This document shows, one piece after another, positions 11,122-20,697 of a DNA stretch of 46,548 nucleotides. Numbering within the stretch: the stretch's first letter is position 1; each line of letters opens with the position of its first letter. The stretch covers positions 7,698 to 54,245 of the forward strand of contig JAHWDD010000032.1 of the NCBI GenBank assembly GCA_023897205.1, read 5' to 3'. Below the pieces are notes generated by a model. The model had not been told where the DNA came from. It was given only the letters and a program-made list of their open reading frames with translations, and searched no databases. Position numbers and translations under genes: made by a program. Source of the stretch: Exophiala sp. HKRS030 (lineage: Eukaryota > Ascomycota > Eurotiomycetes > Chaetothyriales > Herpotrichiellaceae).

Positions 11122-14100
11122 CTACTCGATGCCTAGCCCTTTCCGAAACCATTCAAATCTGTCTCGTGGAAGAGGCTTGGTGAGTTCATCGGGGATCTGA
11201 TCTGTAGTTGGAGTATACTTCAGTTCAACTGCTCCAGAGCCGTCAACCTCCCCCTGCCACTTGCGTTGGATGTCCATGTGAGTCCATGTGCTTGGTACGT
11301 GAGTGGTACTGAGGATTCGAGGACAGCGCGATGGCTCCTTGATTGTCGCCGCAGATGATCGTTGCGGCTTTTCCTTGCCTCATGTTGAGTTCATGGAGGA
11401 GTTTTCTCAACCAGATCGCTTCCTTCGTTGCTTGTGTCTGTCCCATGAACTCAGCTTCACAGGTTGATAAGGCAACGACACTCTGGCGCTCGGATTGCCA
11501 GCTGATCGCTCCACTTCCGATGTTGAAGAGATAACCGGCGGTCGATCGTCTGGTGTCACGACAGCCAGCCCAGTCTGTATCTGTGAAACCTCTCAACATT
11601 TGGAGGTGACCCTTATATGTCAGTCGGAGAGTCCTTGTGCCCTTGAGATATCGGAGAATTCGACGAGCCAGTTTCATATGTTGTGGTCCCGGGTTGGCCA
11701 GGTACCAGCTTGCGGTCGAGACGGCGTTTGCGATGTCTCCTCGGGCTCCGAGCATGATATACATTAGAGATCCGATCATGCGTTGGCACTCGATTCTCTG
11801 CTCCGCCGGGCAGGTATATTCTGGTCTGTGGTCTGGCAGAGGTGAAGTCTCTACGGGCGTGCTGACTGGTGCGCAATCGTCCATTCCGAACTGAAGGAGA
11901 ACTTGGTGGATGTAGGCTTCTTGACTCAGATAGAGTACTCGGTTCTGTCGATCTCGTCGGATGGACATACCCAGGTAGTAGCTGCACGGTCCTAGATCTG
12001 TCATTTGGAACCGGTTTCTTAGGCTCCACTTAATCCTCCTTATCTCGGCGATGCTGGGCCCAATGATCAAGAGGTCGTCGACGTATTCTGCCAGGTACAC
12101 GTTGCTCCGTACAAATATTCCGAAATCCGCGTTGATAGGTTCGAAACCGAGGCTGCGTAAGAAGTTGGTCAGGGTTTGGTACCAGATACGCGGTGCTTGT
12201 TTCAGTTGGATCCCAGATCACGTGATGCTCGCTGTAGGCAGCATCGCAACTAGTGGCAACTGCCTACCAGGCAGTTGTTGCACTGGCTGTGACTATAAGT
12301 AACTTCCATACCCTCATAGATTGTTCGAATGAAACATCACACTTGTCTCCCAGTTCTGAGCTTCAAGTGTTTCAGGCCGTAGAGTGCCTTTCGAAGCTTG
12401 CAGACCCTCGGTGTGCCATCGGTCATGTGGTGAGGCTGTTCGATATAGATCTCGTGGTCGATATCGCCATACAAGAATGCGGTCTTGACGTCCATTTGTT
12501 CGATCTCGAGATCTAAAGCCGCGGCGGTTGCGAACAGAGCTTTGTAGCTCATCGGCTTCACCACGAAGGCGAATGTTTCGTTATAGTCGACGCCTTCTTC
12601 TTGTGTGAAGCCCCTCACCACCCATCGGCACTTGTGGCGGACGACTTCGCCATGGGGTCCTCATTTGAGTCGGAACACCCACTTTCCACTGAGAACACGA
12701 CGTTTCTCGGGAGGATCAGCGAGCTCCCATGTTCTGTTTTGTTTCAGTGAACGAACTTCGTCCACCATTCCATTCACCCATTCAGGCCAGCTTGGATCAT
12801 TCTTTGCTTGCCGAAGGGTCTTTGGCTCCAAGGGCTCCGTTTCTCTCGCTGCCATGATCAAGAAAGTCGGGATGACGTTGCTTTCAGGTACGTTGATCAA
12901 TGCGAGTTCTTCCGCACTATCATCAGATATATCCTGGATAATGGCCTCCGCAGGCCGAAGCCTGAGTTCAGGATGACGTTCTAATACTTCTTGTCGCACG
13001 ATGTGTTCTGGGCGATCAAGTTGGAGTTCTGGATATTGTCGCCATTCTCTTGAGATTTGATCTTGCTGAGCATCGTCTTGTTGCTGGTCGCCGCCGGGTG
13101 GTGAGTCATTCCCTCGGACATGGACTTGCCGGGCATCGGAGGATGGTCCGAAGATATCGTCACTCCGTGTGGGCGACAAGGTTCTGTCTCCTGGTTCAGC
13201 AACGGGTGGCTGCGAGTTCTCGTCACTCGATTGAGACATTTGCTCTTGCACATGATCGTTACTCCGTAGAGGCATTGTTTGTGCTTGTGGCGCCATGGAC
13301 GTTTGCAGTCCAGAGGCGGGCACGGATGCGTGCCATATACTTACCGACGGTTGGTTTAGTATTCCCACCGTCTCACTCCCCCCTGCGGCAGCAGCCGTTG
13401 CCCTAGGTGAGTCGTCTTGTTTCGCTCCCACATCTTCTCTCGTCTGTGTGGAGGGAGTGTGAAGGACTTCATGAAATTCAGCGTTCAGCGTCCCAATGAT
13501 TCTGCCGTCTTCCAGTAGGACACGGTAGTTCGTGTTTCCTTCGTATCCGAGCAGAAAACATGGCCTCGTTCTTGGTTCCGTCAGCTTCTTTCTTTGCTTG
13601 GGTGGGATTTAGTATTCCCCCTAGATCCGATCACTCTGAGCCGTGAAAGGTCAGGCTTGTCGCCGTACCAAGCTTGATACGGCGTCATGTTGAGCTTGGA
13701 CGACGGGGATCGATTAGAAAGGAAGGCCGCTGTTCGAGCAATCTCGGGCCAGAATTTGGATGTTAGTCTGGCATGCGCCAGCGTCGGTCCAACTCGATCG
13801 GAAATTGTCTTATGGGCTCTTTCTGCCACTCCGTTCTGCTGGTGTTGGTCCACCCCGGTGACTTCAGCTTGGATGGCTCTTGAGAAGAACATGAACTTCA
13901 TTTCTTCTCCCACTTGCTCCGGGATCCGGTCGAGACGTATTCGCCGACATTTCCGTTCCGGGCGTTCGTTGTGGTCGAGGAAGAAGCGGACCGACTCGAT
14001 GACAAATTCGTGTCGTCGTGGGATGGGGGGAATTTCTATCCACCCCGTGAAGTCGTCGACGATGGTGAGCCAATAACGACTTCCGTCCAGGCCCTCGTCA

Positions 14101-14186
14101 AATGGCCCGGCCACATCGATGCGGAGGAGTTCCATGGCATATTCCCCTCTTCGGCTTCGTCCTGAGCGCTGGAAACGACGGAAGGG
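11122..14186 (-). pseudogene. Broken copia pol: integrase, reverse transcriptase, RNase H
   Basis: Reading on the minus strand from 14186, the integrase core is entered abruptly (PFRRFQRSGRSRRGEY, then RIDVAGPFDEG) and keeps NGVAER, while the central D-x-G-E-F block has decayed to RLDRIPE. A frameshift near 13600 precedes the linker. Reverse transcriptase has KWVFRLK, QMDVKTAFLYGDI, LYGLK and the catalytic YVDDLL. RNase H has DTDWAGC, STCEAEFMG and DNQGAIAL. The 162-bp MITE interrupts LYGLK/QAPRIWY at 12206-12367. A 10-bp tandem duplication at 11271-11290 shifts the frame just before the normal C-terminus (…FRKGLGIE, stop at 11122). Two TAG codons lie directly upstream of the integrase entry. 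Not functional. Confidence 0.9.
12198..12375. mobile_element. 162-bp MITE with 8-bp target-site duplication, inside reverse transcriptase
   Basis: The insert 12206-12367 is flanked by the direct repeat TGTTTCAG (12198-12205 and 12368-12375). Removing the insert and one repeat rejoins LYGLK to QAPRIWY in frame. The ends TTGGATCCCAGA and (inverted) TTGAAGCTCAGA match at 9 of 12 positions. An internal hairpin lies at 12257-12277 (CAACTGCCT/AGGCAGTTG). An 8-bp duplication is typical of hAT-type insertion, so this is probably a non-autonomous hAT MITE. Confidence 0.82.
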
Positions 14187-15118
14187 CTACTATCGGATGA
14201 ATCCGGTGTAGGGGTGTGGGATGGAGGAGCGTAGTCACTGTCGGGCAACCCGTGCCGTTTCAGGTGATAGTTGTACGACTCGAAGAAGTGAGGGAAACGG
14301 AGACGATCAACTAGGCACCGTGGCTTCCCCTCCAGGAAGGTTGTTGGCGTGTTTGGTCGAAGGTTGTAGCGCTTTATATTGCTGTCGCCGGATATTACTT
14401 GGCGATCTCCCGTCTCACGACTTGACGAAGATGAGATGGAGGTTTCAGCGCTGCTTCCTGACTGGGAGAGTGGACAAGCAATAAGAGAATGAAGATGGCT
14501 TGGCCTCTGTTCAAGGCTTAGACACGTGGGCTGAGTGTGAGAGACGCTGCGACGGTCCCTTTTAATATTGCGAAGGGTGGCAACTGGAACAGTGACTATT
14601 GATGCTCGGCGTACACGGTCTTCGGCGGACAGGCGCCAGTAGGCTCCTAAGAGTGCACTTGATGATAGTGATGGGAAATAAGACTTCTGGATTCGTTTGA
14701 AGGGCCAGCGACGAAGGTGCCGAAGGTGCGAAAGAAGGTTAAGCTCGTCGTCCGTGCAGGAATGTAGAGATTTTCGTGCTGTTTTCCTCCGAGATGGCTG
14801 AGGTGGTGGCCTGGAATCAACTCGAGGATCCGCTGCCGGATGTGGCATCAGTGCGTCCGCCCTTATGGCAGATATTGTTGAACAATGGCGTATAACTTGG
14901 ATTCCGTTCCGTTCGTTTTGGTCTGATTTGGATTCGCCACCACCGAGGATCTGCGACACTGATGGATATCTGCAACACTGTGATGCGCGTCTGTGACACT
15001 GTGATGGACATCCATGACACTGTGATACGCATTTGCAACGCTGTGATGCGCGTCTGTGACACTGTGGTGAATATCTGTGACACTGTGAGCAACGCTCAGG
15101 AGAAAGGAGTTCATCCAT
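14036..15118 (-). CDS. SANT/Myb-like ORF captured between the copia PBS and integrase
   Basis: A 360-codon open frame with a true ATG at 15118. Residues about 9-55 are built from a 7-residue repeat (QCHRRAS-like) encoded by the 21-bp minisatellite. A segment with CTDDELNLLSHLRHLRRWPF, RIQKSYFPSLS and LGAYWRL resembles fungal SANT/Myb-like DNA-binding domains that recognise a W-rich three-helix pattern; the first helix Trp appears as Cys. A later block (YNLRPNTPTTFLEGKP, DRLRFPHFFESYNYHLKRHG) looks like a conserved tail of the same host protein type. The last about 45 codons overlap integrase in another frame. No Gag, zinc knuckle or protease motif (D-S/T-G) is present. I infer capture of a host gene segment by the retroelement; family assignment is moderate. 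Confidence 0.6.
   Translation of the reverse strand: MDELLSPERCSQCHRYSPQCHRRASQRCKCVSQCHGCPSQCHRRASQCCRYPSVSQILGGGESKSDQNERNGIQVIRHCSTISAIRADALMPHPAADPRVDSRPPPQPSRRKTARKSLHSCTDDELNLLSHLRHLRRWPFKRIQKSYFPSLSSSALLGAYWRLSAEDRVRRASIVTVPVATLRNIKRDRRSVSHTQPTCLSLEQRPSHLHSLIACPLSQSGSSAETSISSSSSRETGDRQVISGDSNIKRYNLRPNTPTTFLEGKPRCLVDRLRFPHFFESYNYHLKRHGLPDSDYAPPSHTPTPDSSDSSPSVVSSAQDEAEEGNMPWNSSASMWPGHLTRAWTEVVIGSPSSTTSRGG
14961..15086. repeat. Minisatellite, 6 x 21 bp
   Basis: Six consecutive 21-bp units with the core (T)GACACTGTGATG; for example units at 14982 and 15045 are identical (GATGCGCGTCTGTGACACTGT). Since 21 is a multiple of 3, all three minus-strand frames give 7-residue repeats, HSVTDAH-like in one frame and QCHRRAS-like in the frame of the 360-codon ORF. 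A partial unit precedes it at 14948. No spacer/repeat alternation, so not CRISPR. Confidence 0.92.
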
Positions 15119-15275
15119 CTCGTTTCCCTCAGAGACTTCACGTCCTTTCTCTTTCGGCGTCTCTTCTAGAGTTCCTAAATAATGTGGATTAGCAGATCAT
15201 TCAGTTGATAGAACTATCACTTGGAGCGGAAGCTTAGCTGTAGGTAATGTTCAGTTGTTTGCTGTATGCGAATCC

Positions 15276-15287
15276 GGGCTCATAACC
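15276..15287 (-). other. Copia primer-binding site matching the anticodon arm of initiator tRNA-Met
   Basis: Directly next to the 5' LTR the plus strand reads GGGCTCATAACC, which is the anticodon stem-loop sequence of fungal initiator tRNA-Met (CAU anticodon). The element's strand therefore carries its complement. Priming from the internal anticodon region, using a cut half-tRNA, is known for Drosophila copia and yeast Ty5. Confidence 0.75.
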
Positions 15288-15408
15288 TGTTGAAGCAAGT
15301 GATAGTATTGTTGGTTGTAAGGATTATCCTTTTCAGGCGGGATGACTCTCTTATATGCACAAGTTCCCCATCCTTGTCACACCGTTTCAGCCACCGGGAT
15401 CTTCAACA
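15288..15408 (-). repeat. 5' LTR of the copia element
   Basis: 121 bp with the same 8-bp inverted ends as the LTR at 10825 and the same end blocks, but shorter in the middle through several small deletions. Confidence 0.88.
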
Positions 15409-15439
15409 TTCATATTCATTTATTCATTTCGGAGCCCTA
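15409..15439 (-). repeat. Right arm of the terminal inverted repeat framing the copia element
   Basis: Reads TATTCATTTATTCATTTCGG then AGCCCTA. Inverted match to 10779-10809 (2 of 31 differences) and to the solo arm at 222-266. It begins directly at the LTR edge, so the copia element sits inside the framed element with essentially no spacer on this side. Confidence 0.75.
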
Positions 15440-16057
15440 CTGATGTGAGTGGTTCAAGTAGGCTTGTATGAGGGCATGGAATTTGTATTACAGTACCATA
15501 TTGTCAGAAATGCCACGATTTCTATACTGTAAATGAACGGTGGAATGACATCGCAGGAATGGGAGATGGTAGGGTTTCTCGGCAGACATAGCTTGGTTGA
15601 ACCGAGGATGTAGTCCATCACGGGGGGCCAATTTGTCGCTATTGAGGAAGGTTGGCCGAAGAGATGCATAAGCACACCTGAATGTCCGGACGTTTTCCGG
15701 GGTTTCTCTTTATTATGACCAGGAATGCCTGCGTCGAACTTATCGAGGCTATCGGACGACATAAGTTACTGGAAGTCTCCAAGGAATAGCGCAAATGAAG
15801 TCTTAATAGGAATGCGTGGCGAATACTATTTTTTACCAGCGTAGTGGATGTCGGTGGGGTGCAGGAATAGGCACTAGTCAGGGTCAAATAGGCTGAATTG
15901 ACGAGTCTGCCCGCCATAACTAAGAGGTCGATAACTACTTATTTATATAACGGTAGGTGATAAGCGAGTGGGCCAGACAAGCGAGGGGGCCACCTCGCCC
16001 GAACCACCATCACTTTTCACGACTTGACTTAACCACAACTTCTTTAGTCATTCCAAA
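15440..16057. other. Non-coding spacer and probable 3' end of the pogo relic
   Basis: No gene supported. The part from about 15955 to 16057 (ACGGTAGGTGATAAGCGAGT and onwards) lies just beyond the stop codon of the pogo-type transposase relic and probably includes its terminal repeat, but the partner end is lost, so the boundary cannot be fixed. Confidence 0.4.
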
Positions 16058-16575
16058 CTACTCTGAGTCCTCTTCCTCAGAGGATAAGTTAACTATCTGA
16101 CAGGTTCTTGCATTGTGGCCTGCCTTTCCGCAGACTCCACAGGTCCTCGGCTTCGTTTCCGTCCGAGGCTTTTGAGCACGATTTCGCTGCATTTCCTGCT
16201 TCATCTGGATAGCTACTTGATTCTGAGCCTGTATACCTGGCCATCAGCGAGAGTCGTGCTCCCTCCCTCGCGAAGACGTATCTTTTTTGCTCGTCGTCGA
16301 CGACTAAGTAGCGCATTCTCCTCTCGAAGTGCATTGACCTCGGACTTAAGGAGGGTAATTTGGTGCATAATTCCCTGCGTCCCTTTCGCAAATTGATCAA
16401 TAGCTTCGAGAATTGGTGTCGGAGAGCTTCTTTGATGGCGAGAGACCCGATGTTTAATAAATTGAGACTGTGAAGTCGCTTCAATCGGGTTGTTTGGTGT
16501 GCGCGAGATCCAAGGGAGAGCAGGCTCGAGGCGACTAGGCTCCGGTGTTAAATGATGACGGAAGCCTCTGTTCCC
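16058..16575 (-). pseudogene. Pogo/Fot1-type transposase, C-terminal relic
   Basis: On the minus strand the translation gives IDQFAKGTQGIMHQITLLKS, then a Glu/Asn/Leu coiled coil (EVNALREENALLSRRRRAKK), QMKQEMQRNRAQKP and a CCHC zinc knuckle CGVCGKAGHNARTC ending in an acidic SSEEEDSE tail, stop at 16058. This coiled-coil plus knuckle tail is characteristic of fungal pogo-family (DDE_1, CENP-B-like) transposases. The reading frame slips once near 16230. The catalytic DDD core and HTH are absent, so only the last about 150 codons remain, truncated close to the MFS gene end at 16649. Confidence 0.8.
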
Positions 16576-16648
16576 GCGTCTACCTTTTCAAGTCAAATCT
16601 GTGGATAGGTCAGCCCAGGGCTCACGAATTACTCTCATCCGGGGTTAC

Positions 16649-18253
16649 CTAGTAGGTGTATCTGTAGTTCGGATGATGATCTCCTAGCACAACAAACTGC
16701 TCCTCCTCGCTCAGGTGCTCCAATCCTCGCAGCAATTCACTGGGCTTCTCCTCTTTTCGACGATTCTGGGACCGTAGCCTCAGCAGCAATAAAAGAACGC
16801 AGGTATCCATGATGCAAATGAGTGCGATGTTGAATCTGGCAGCAAAAGCAAAATAGGGAGCTGAGCTAGTGGGATAAATCCACGTGCTGGCCAGGCCACC
16901 TGCAGAGGTTAGCATGGCCAATGTAGCCAGCGCCGTGGCGCGCCGTGCATGGCCGGCGATGTTGTTAGGCAACCAAGCGAGCGTGCACGGCGCAAAAGTG
17001 TATGTGCCTATGACAAGGAGGCAGGTACCGGTGTAGCGAACTCCAAAGCCCCGGCCGCAGTAGAGGATCACCCCGCCGGCGAGCGCCACGAGACCAGCGG
17101 TGAAGGCGGACAGGCCACGTTGGCGATAGCGGTCCGATATAAATGAGGTGATGACAGCGGCAATGAATGCCATCGTGTATGGTGGGACGGTCAACAGCTG
17201 TGTGTTGGTCGAGCTGTATCCGAGAGCGGCAACAATGGTTGGCAGGAAGACTGAAAGACCCAGACCCAGGGAACCAGAGGCGAAGTAGAAAGGCAGGGCG
17301 ATCAGAAAGTTGGAGTCCTTGAATATCGAAAGAACCGCCTTCACGGTGATGTGCTCCTTGTCGAAAAGGTTTGAATCCAGCTCCAAACGGTGATGGCAAT
17401 AGTCGACATGTTCCTTTTTGAACGTGAGCACCTTGGATGGAGTGCTTGGCAGGACAAAAATTCCCACCATGCCGCAGCAAATAGTGAGCAGGCCTTCCAA
17501 CAGGAAGATCCACTGCCAGCCACGGAGCCCACGCAGTCCATCCATCTGCTGGATTGCGGCGGCCAAGAGGCCAGAGAAGGCGCCGCTCAAGATGACTGCA
17601 GCGAAGAAGAGCGTTATCCGGACTTGTAGCTCTGCACGACAATAGAAAGACGAGAGGTATAACAGCATGCCCGGAAACAGACCACCTTCCACGAGCCCCA
17701 GAAAGAAGCGAACCGTGACGAGGCCGCCGAAGCTGGTAACCTGAGATTGCAACAAGGTGATCAGGCCCCAGGTGATGGACAGGATCGGCAACATTTTTCC
17801 GGCACCGATCTTCTTAAGGAGCAAGTTGGTCGGGATGTCGACCAACATTAACGGAATATAAGTCACCGTCACCGCTGAAAATGGGGAGTTAGCGAACAAG
17901 CGTGAGAGGCGTCGCGGCGTGGACGCTCACCCGTCTTGTACTGTAAATCGGTCATGTGGAGGTCTTTTTGAAGACCAGCCTACATGAACACACGTCAGCA
18001 AGTATCGGGAGAAAGTCTCGAGAGGGCATCGTACCAGTCGTGCATTTCCAATGTTGGCACGATCGATATATGCGAGAAGATACAGGACGATCACCGTGGG
18101 CATGACAACGATGTCCAACCTCCTCACCACCTGTTTTTCGAGCTTTACGATATGGGTTCGGTTGCTAACGGACTCGCCGTCTTCCACGTCTCCCAAGTTT
18201 TCAAGAGCCACTTTTTCATCCTTCATATTGATGGTTGTGTTGGTGGATGACAT
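16649..18253 (-). CDS. MFS carrier of the Dal5 / anion:cation symporter family
   Basis: Membrane carrier of 497 residues with exons 18253-18035, 17979-17931 and 17874-16649; introns of 55 and 56 nt have GT-AG ends and all phases agree. Start chosen at the ATG at 18253, because the open frame further upstream has only GTG. About 12 membrane helices are visible. Family marks include LYLLAYIDRANIGNARL, DLQYKTAVTVTYIPLMLVDI, PTNLLLKK, RFFLGLVEGGLFPGM and GWQWIFLLEGL. Dal5-type proteins import allantoate, nicotinate, pantothenate, aromatic or other organic acids; the substrate here is not readable. It is divergent from the CoA-transferase at 18900 over a 646-bp shared promoter, which suggests co-regulated uptake of the compound processed by the neighbouring enzymes. 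Confidence 0.93.
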
Positions 18254-18899
18254 GTGCACGAGGGAGGTCCTCGACACTCTGCAGAGCTGAAGAAGAGAGT
18301 ATTTAGGAGTGAAGACAGGAATATCTGGGTGATTTAACGACCAAAGTACTCAATAACACTGGTCTTGAACGTTGCCGACGCTGGCGATATTTGTAACTGG
18401 GGTCCAGGGGCCTTGTATTTTCCTGGAGATCACGGGGACACTCCGGATACGTCGGCAAATATGGAATACCTCCACCCACGGAAGCTTTTTCATCCGGGCT
18501 TGATAAACTTTGGTGGTATTGGAAGGTCTGGAATTGTCGAACAGTGCTCTGGATTAACACTTGTTCTTCAACTTGTCCACCCCGTCTCGAGGCGCTTTTG
18601 CCTCATTGGACGCGGAGATGTACTGCCCGCCTCGGCTGGAACTTTCGGTGTGGGGGGCCATACCGCATCCCCGGTGAGCAATTAGCTAATTTTATGAGCA
18701 AGACAAGATAAAGTAGTTCATCCGATAGTGTGTATGGTCGATTTGTATGACCGGCTGTCTCGGCCAGGCACTTTCAGAGAAGAAGTTATCATCATCATGG
18801 CCGTCGCGTTTTATGCTCCTTCTCTTCCTTTCCTTTCTGCAACTGTGACGACTTTGGAGATCGGCTTATTAAGGTCAACCCAGCTGTCCTTGCCAGAAC
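18254..18899. promoter_or_regulatory. Divergent promoter between MFS and CoA-transferase
   Basis: No gene recognised in these 646 bp. Both neighbours are transcribed outward. Small open frames (for example 18365-18685 plus) show no family features. No site could be assigned to the local zinc-cluster regulator by eye. Confidence 0.5.
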
Positions 18900-20697
18900 A
18901 TGTCTTGTCTGCATACTGATCCCGTCCACTGTGCTGGAGACGCCCGGTCGAGCGGGTACTCGGTCCCTCGCGAAGCTGAACTACTCTTCAATAAGAAGCT
19001 CTTAGGCCATCCTTCGATTTTCTCACTACTACCATCAGAGGTTGGCCGAATGGCGAAGAAAGTGCGCTTCGTGGGAAGTGACAAAACAAGCTTACCAATG
19101 AATTGGAGGGTTGGCGAGTCTTTGGCTGCGCTTCACGCACTTGAGGCTGCGCTGGTCAACGTGCTTTTAGAGAAAAGGTACAGCGTCGCATCCGCCAAGA
19201 TAGAGATTAACACGTGAGGCAGCTCGTCTTGCCTGGTCAGTTTGGCCGTGCTTACTAACTTCTCTCCAGGGACCACACACTGCTCTTCCCGATGTCCATG
19301 TTCCTGTGGACTGTGGACCCGCAGGGGCAAATGTCGACGCGACCCATGATCCTACGAAGCTTACGAAGTACATTGTCAACACTGACAGGTTCGAGAGATC
19401 GGCCACCCCATACCGTGCGGCCAGCTCGTGCATCTACAAATGCGCAGATGGGAGATGGTTTAAACTCCACGGTTCTTTGAACCCAGATGGTGTCCTGGAC
19501 GTGCTCGGCCTTCTACATGATCACCTAGCAGCCTCGGCCGAGGAAGCCCAGGCGATTTACAGGGAAAAACTATCAAAGCTCCCGTCCAGCCAGGTGCGTG
19601 GCATGATCGCTGACGCTGGCGAATGCGGGGACATATGCAACAGTTTCGACGAATATGCACGATCTGAACAGGGCCAGGCAAACGCTCATGTCGGCCTCTT
19701 CGAATTGAGACATGTCCCCTCCAAGTTTCAGCAGCCATCGTGGTGGCCGTCAACACAACAGACGTCGGTTGCACGACCATTGCCGGGTCTGAAGATCATT
19801 GAGTTAGCACGGATCATTGCAGGACCGTCGGTGTGCCGTTGTCTGGCCGAGCTTGGAGCTTCTGTCATCCACATCAATTCCCCGGATATTCCAGACATAC
19901 CCTCCCTGCATCTCGACCTGAACTGGGGGAAATGGTGTGCGTACGTGGACCTTACGACCGCCGAGGGACGTCGAACCCTGCGGGATCTTGTGTTAGAGGC
20001 CGATGTCGTGATCAACGGCTATCGCCCAGGCGCGCTGGACAAGTTCGGCTTCTCGTTCACCGACATCATCGACATGCTGGGTCATCGCGACCGAGGTATT
20101 GTGTCCGTCCGGCTGAATTGCTATGGATGGTATGGACCATCTAGCCATCGGCCGGGCTGGCAACCCGTCTCGGATGCCTACACGGGCATCTCTCATGGGT
20201 ATGGCCAGGCGCTCGGACTCGCCGACGACGAACCAGTTTCTCCCATGTTCCCGGCTGCGGACTACTCGACGGGCCTGGTGGGTGCCATCGCCATCATCTC
20301 TGCGCTCATTCAACGAGGTGAAAAGGGTGGGAGCTACCAAGTGGACCTGGCCCTGAACTATTACAACCAATTTCTCGCCCGCGATTGTGGCGCCTACCCG
20401 AACGACGTGTGGAAAGAGCTTTTGGAAAGCACTGGCGGACTTGGATTTCGAGCCCAGCACGGCATGGAGAAGACCGCGACGAGGACGCTCAGGTTCCTCC
20501 GCGAGAAGGGCGCTATACGGGAAGACTTTTTCGAAATCCGGCACAGCGGCATCCTTGGGGTGGATGTCCATTGCGTCAAACCCGCCATTTACTTTCCTGA
20601 CGGAGAAGTAAAATTGGGCTACAACGTTGGAGTTAGGGGGAACGGGCGGGATAAAGCAAAGTGGCCTGCAGATCTCATGACAGAAATCGTCGTATGA
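18900..20697 (+). CDS. Class III CoA-transferase (CaiB/BaiF family), one apparent 1-nt frameshift
   Basis: Transfers CoA between carboxylic acids, likely to activate a substrate for catabolism. Exon 1 is 18900-19213, intron 19214-19269 (56 nt), exon 2 19270-20697. Exon 1 carries the usual fungal start region (GYSVPREAELLFNKKLLG, PMNWRVGESLAALHALEAAL) and the junction gives IEINT/DHTLLFPMSMFLW. The main domain contains LPGLKIIELARIIAGPSVCR, LAELGASVI, ADVVINGYRPGALDKFG and MFPAADYSTGLVGA; the Asp in AADYSTG (codon at 20260) is the likely catalytic nucleophile by analogy with formyl-CoA transferase. The frame must change at the CCC at 19318-19320 (TVDP to AGANVDATHDP): adding one base restores a continuous protein of about 580 residues. 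Either sequencing error or recent inactivation. Confidence 0.88.

Larger units (their letters stand above)
10825..15408 (-). mobile_element. Chimeric, inactive Ty1/copia LTR retrotransposon (4.6 kb, minus strand)
   Basis: LTRs at 15288-15408 (5' side of the element) and 10825-10965 (3' side) share TGTTGAAG and CTTCAACA ends. A primer-binding site adjoins the 5' LTR at 15276-15287. Integrase, reverse transcriptase and RNase H follow in copia order. Gag, protease and the pre-integrase zinc region are absent; their place is taken by a SANT/Myb-like ORF (14036-15118). Pol is broken by frameshifts, a 10-bp duplication and an inserted 162-bp MITE. LTRs differ by several indels (141 vs 121 bp), so the insertion is not recent. 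No 5-bp target duplication is visible. Confidence 0.88.

Noticed and set aside
14961..15086. CRISPR-like array
   Set aside because: Contiguous 21-bp tandem units without spacers in a eukaryotic retroelement; it is a minisatellite.
10820..15413. Normal 5-bp target duplication around the copia LTRs
   Set aside because: Flanks are TTCGC and TTCAT, which do not match.
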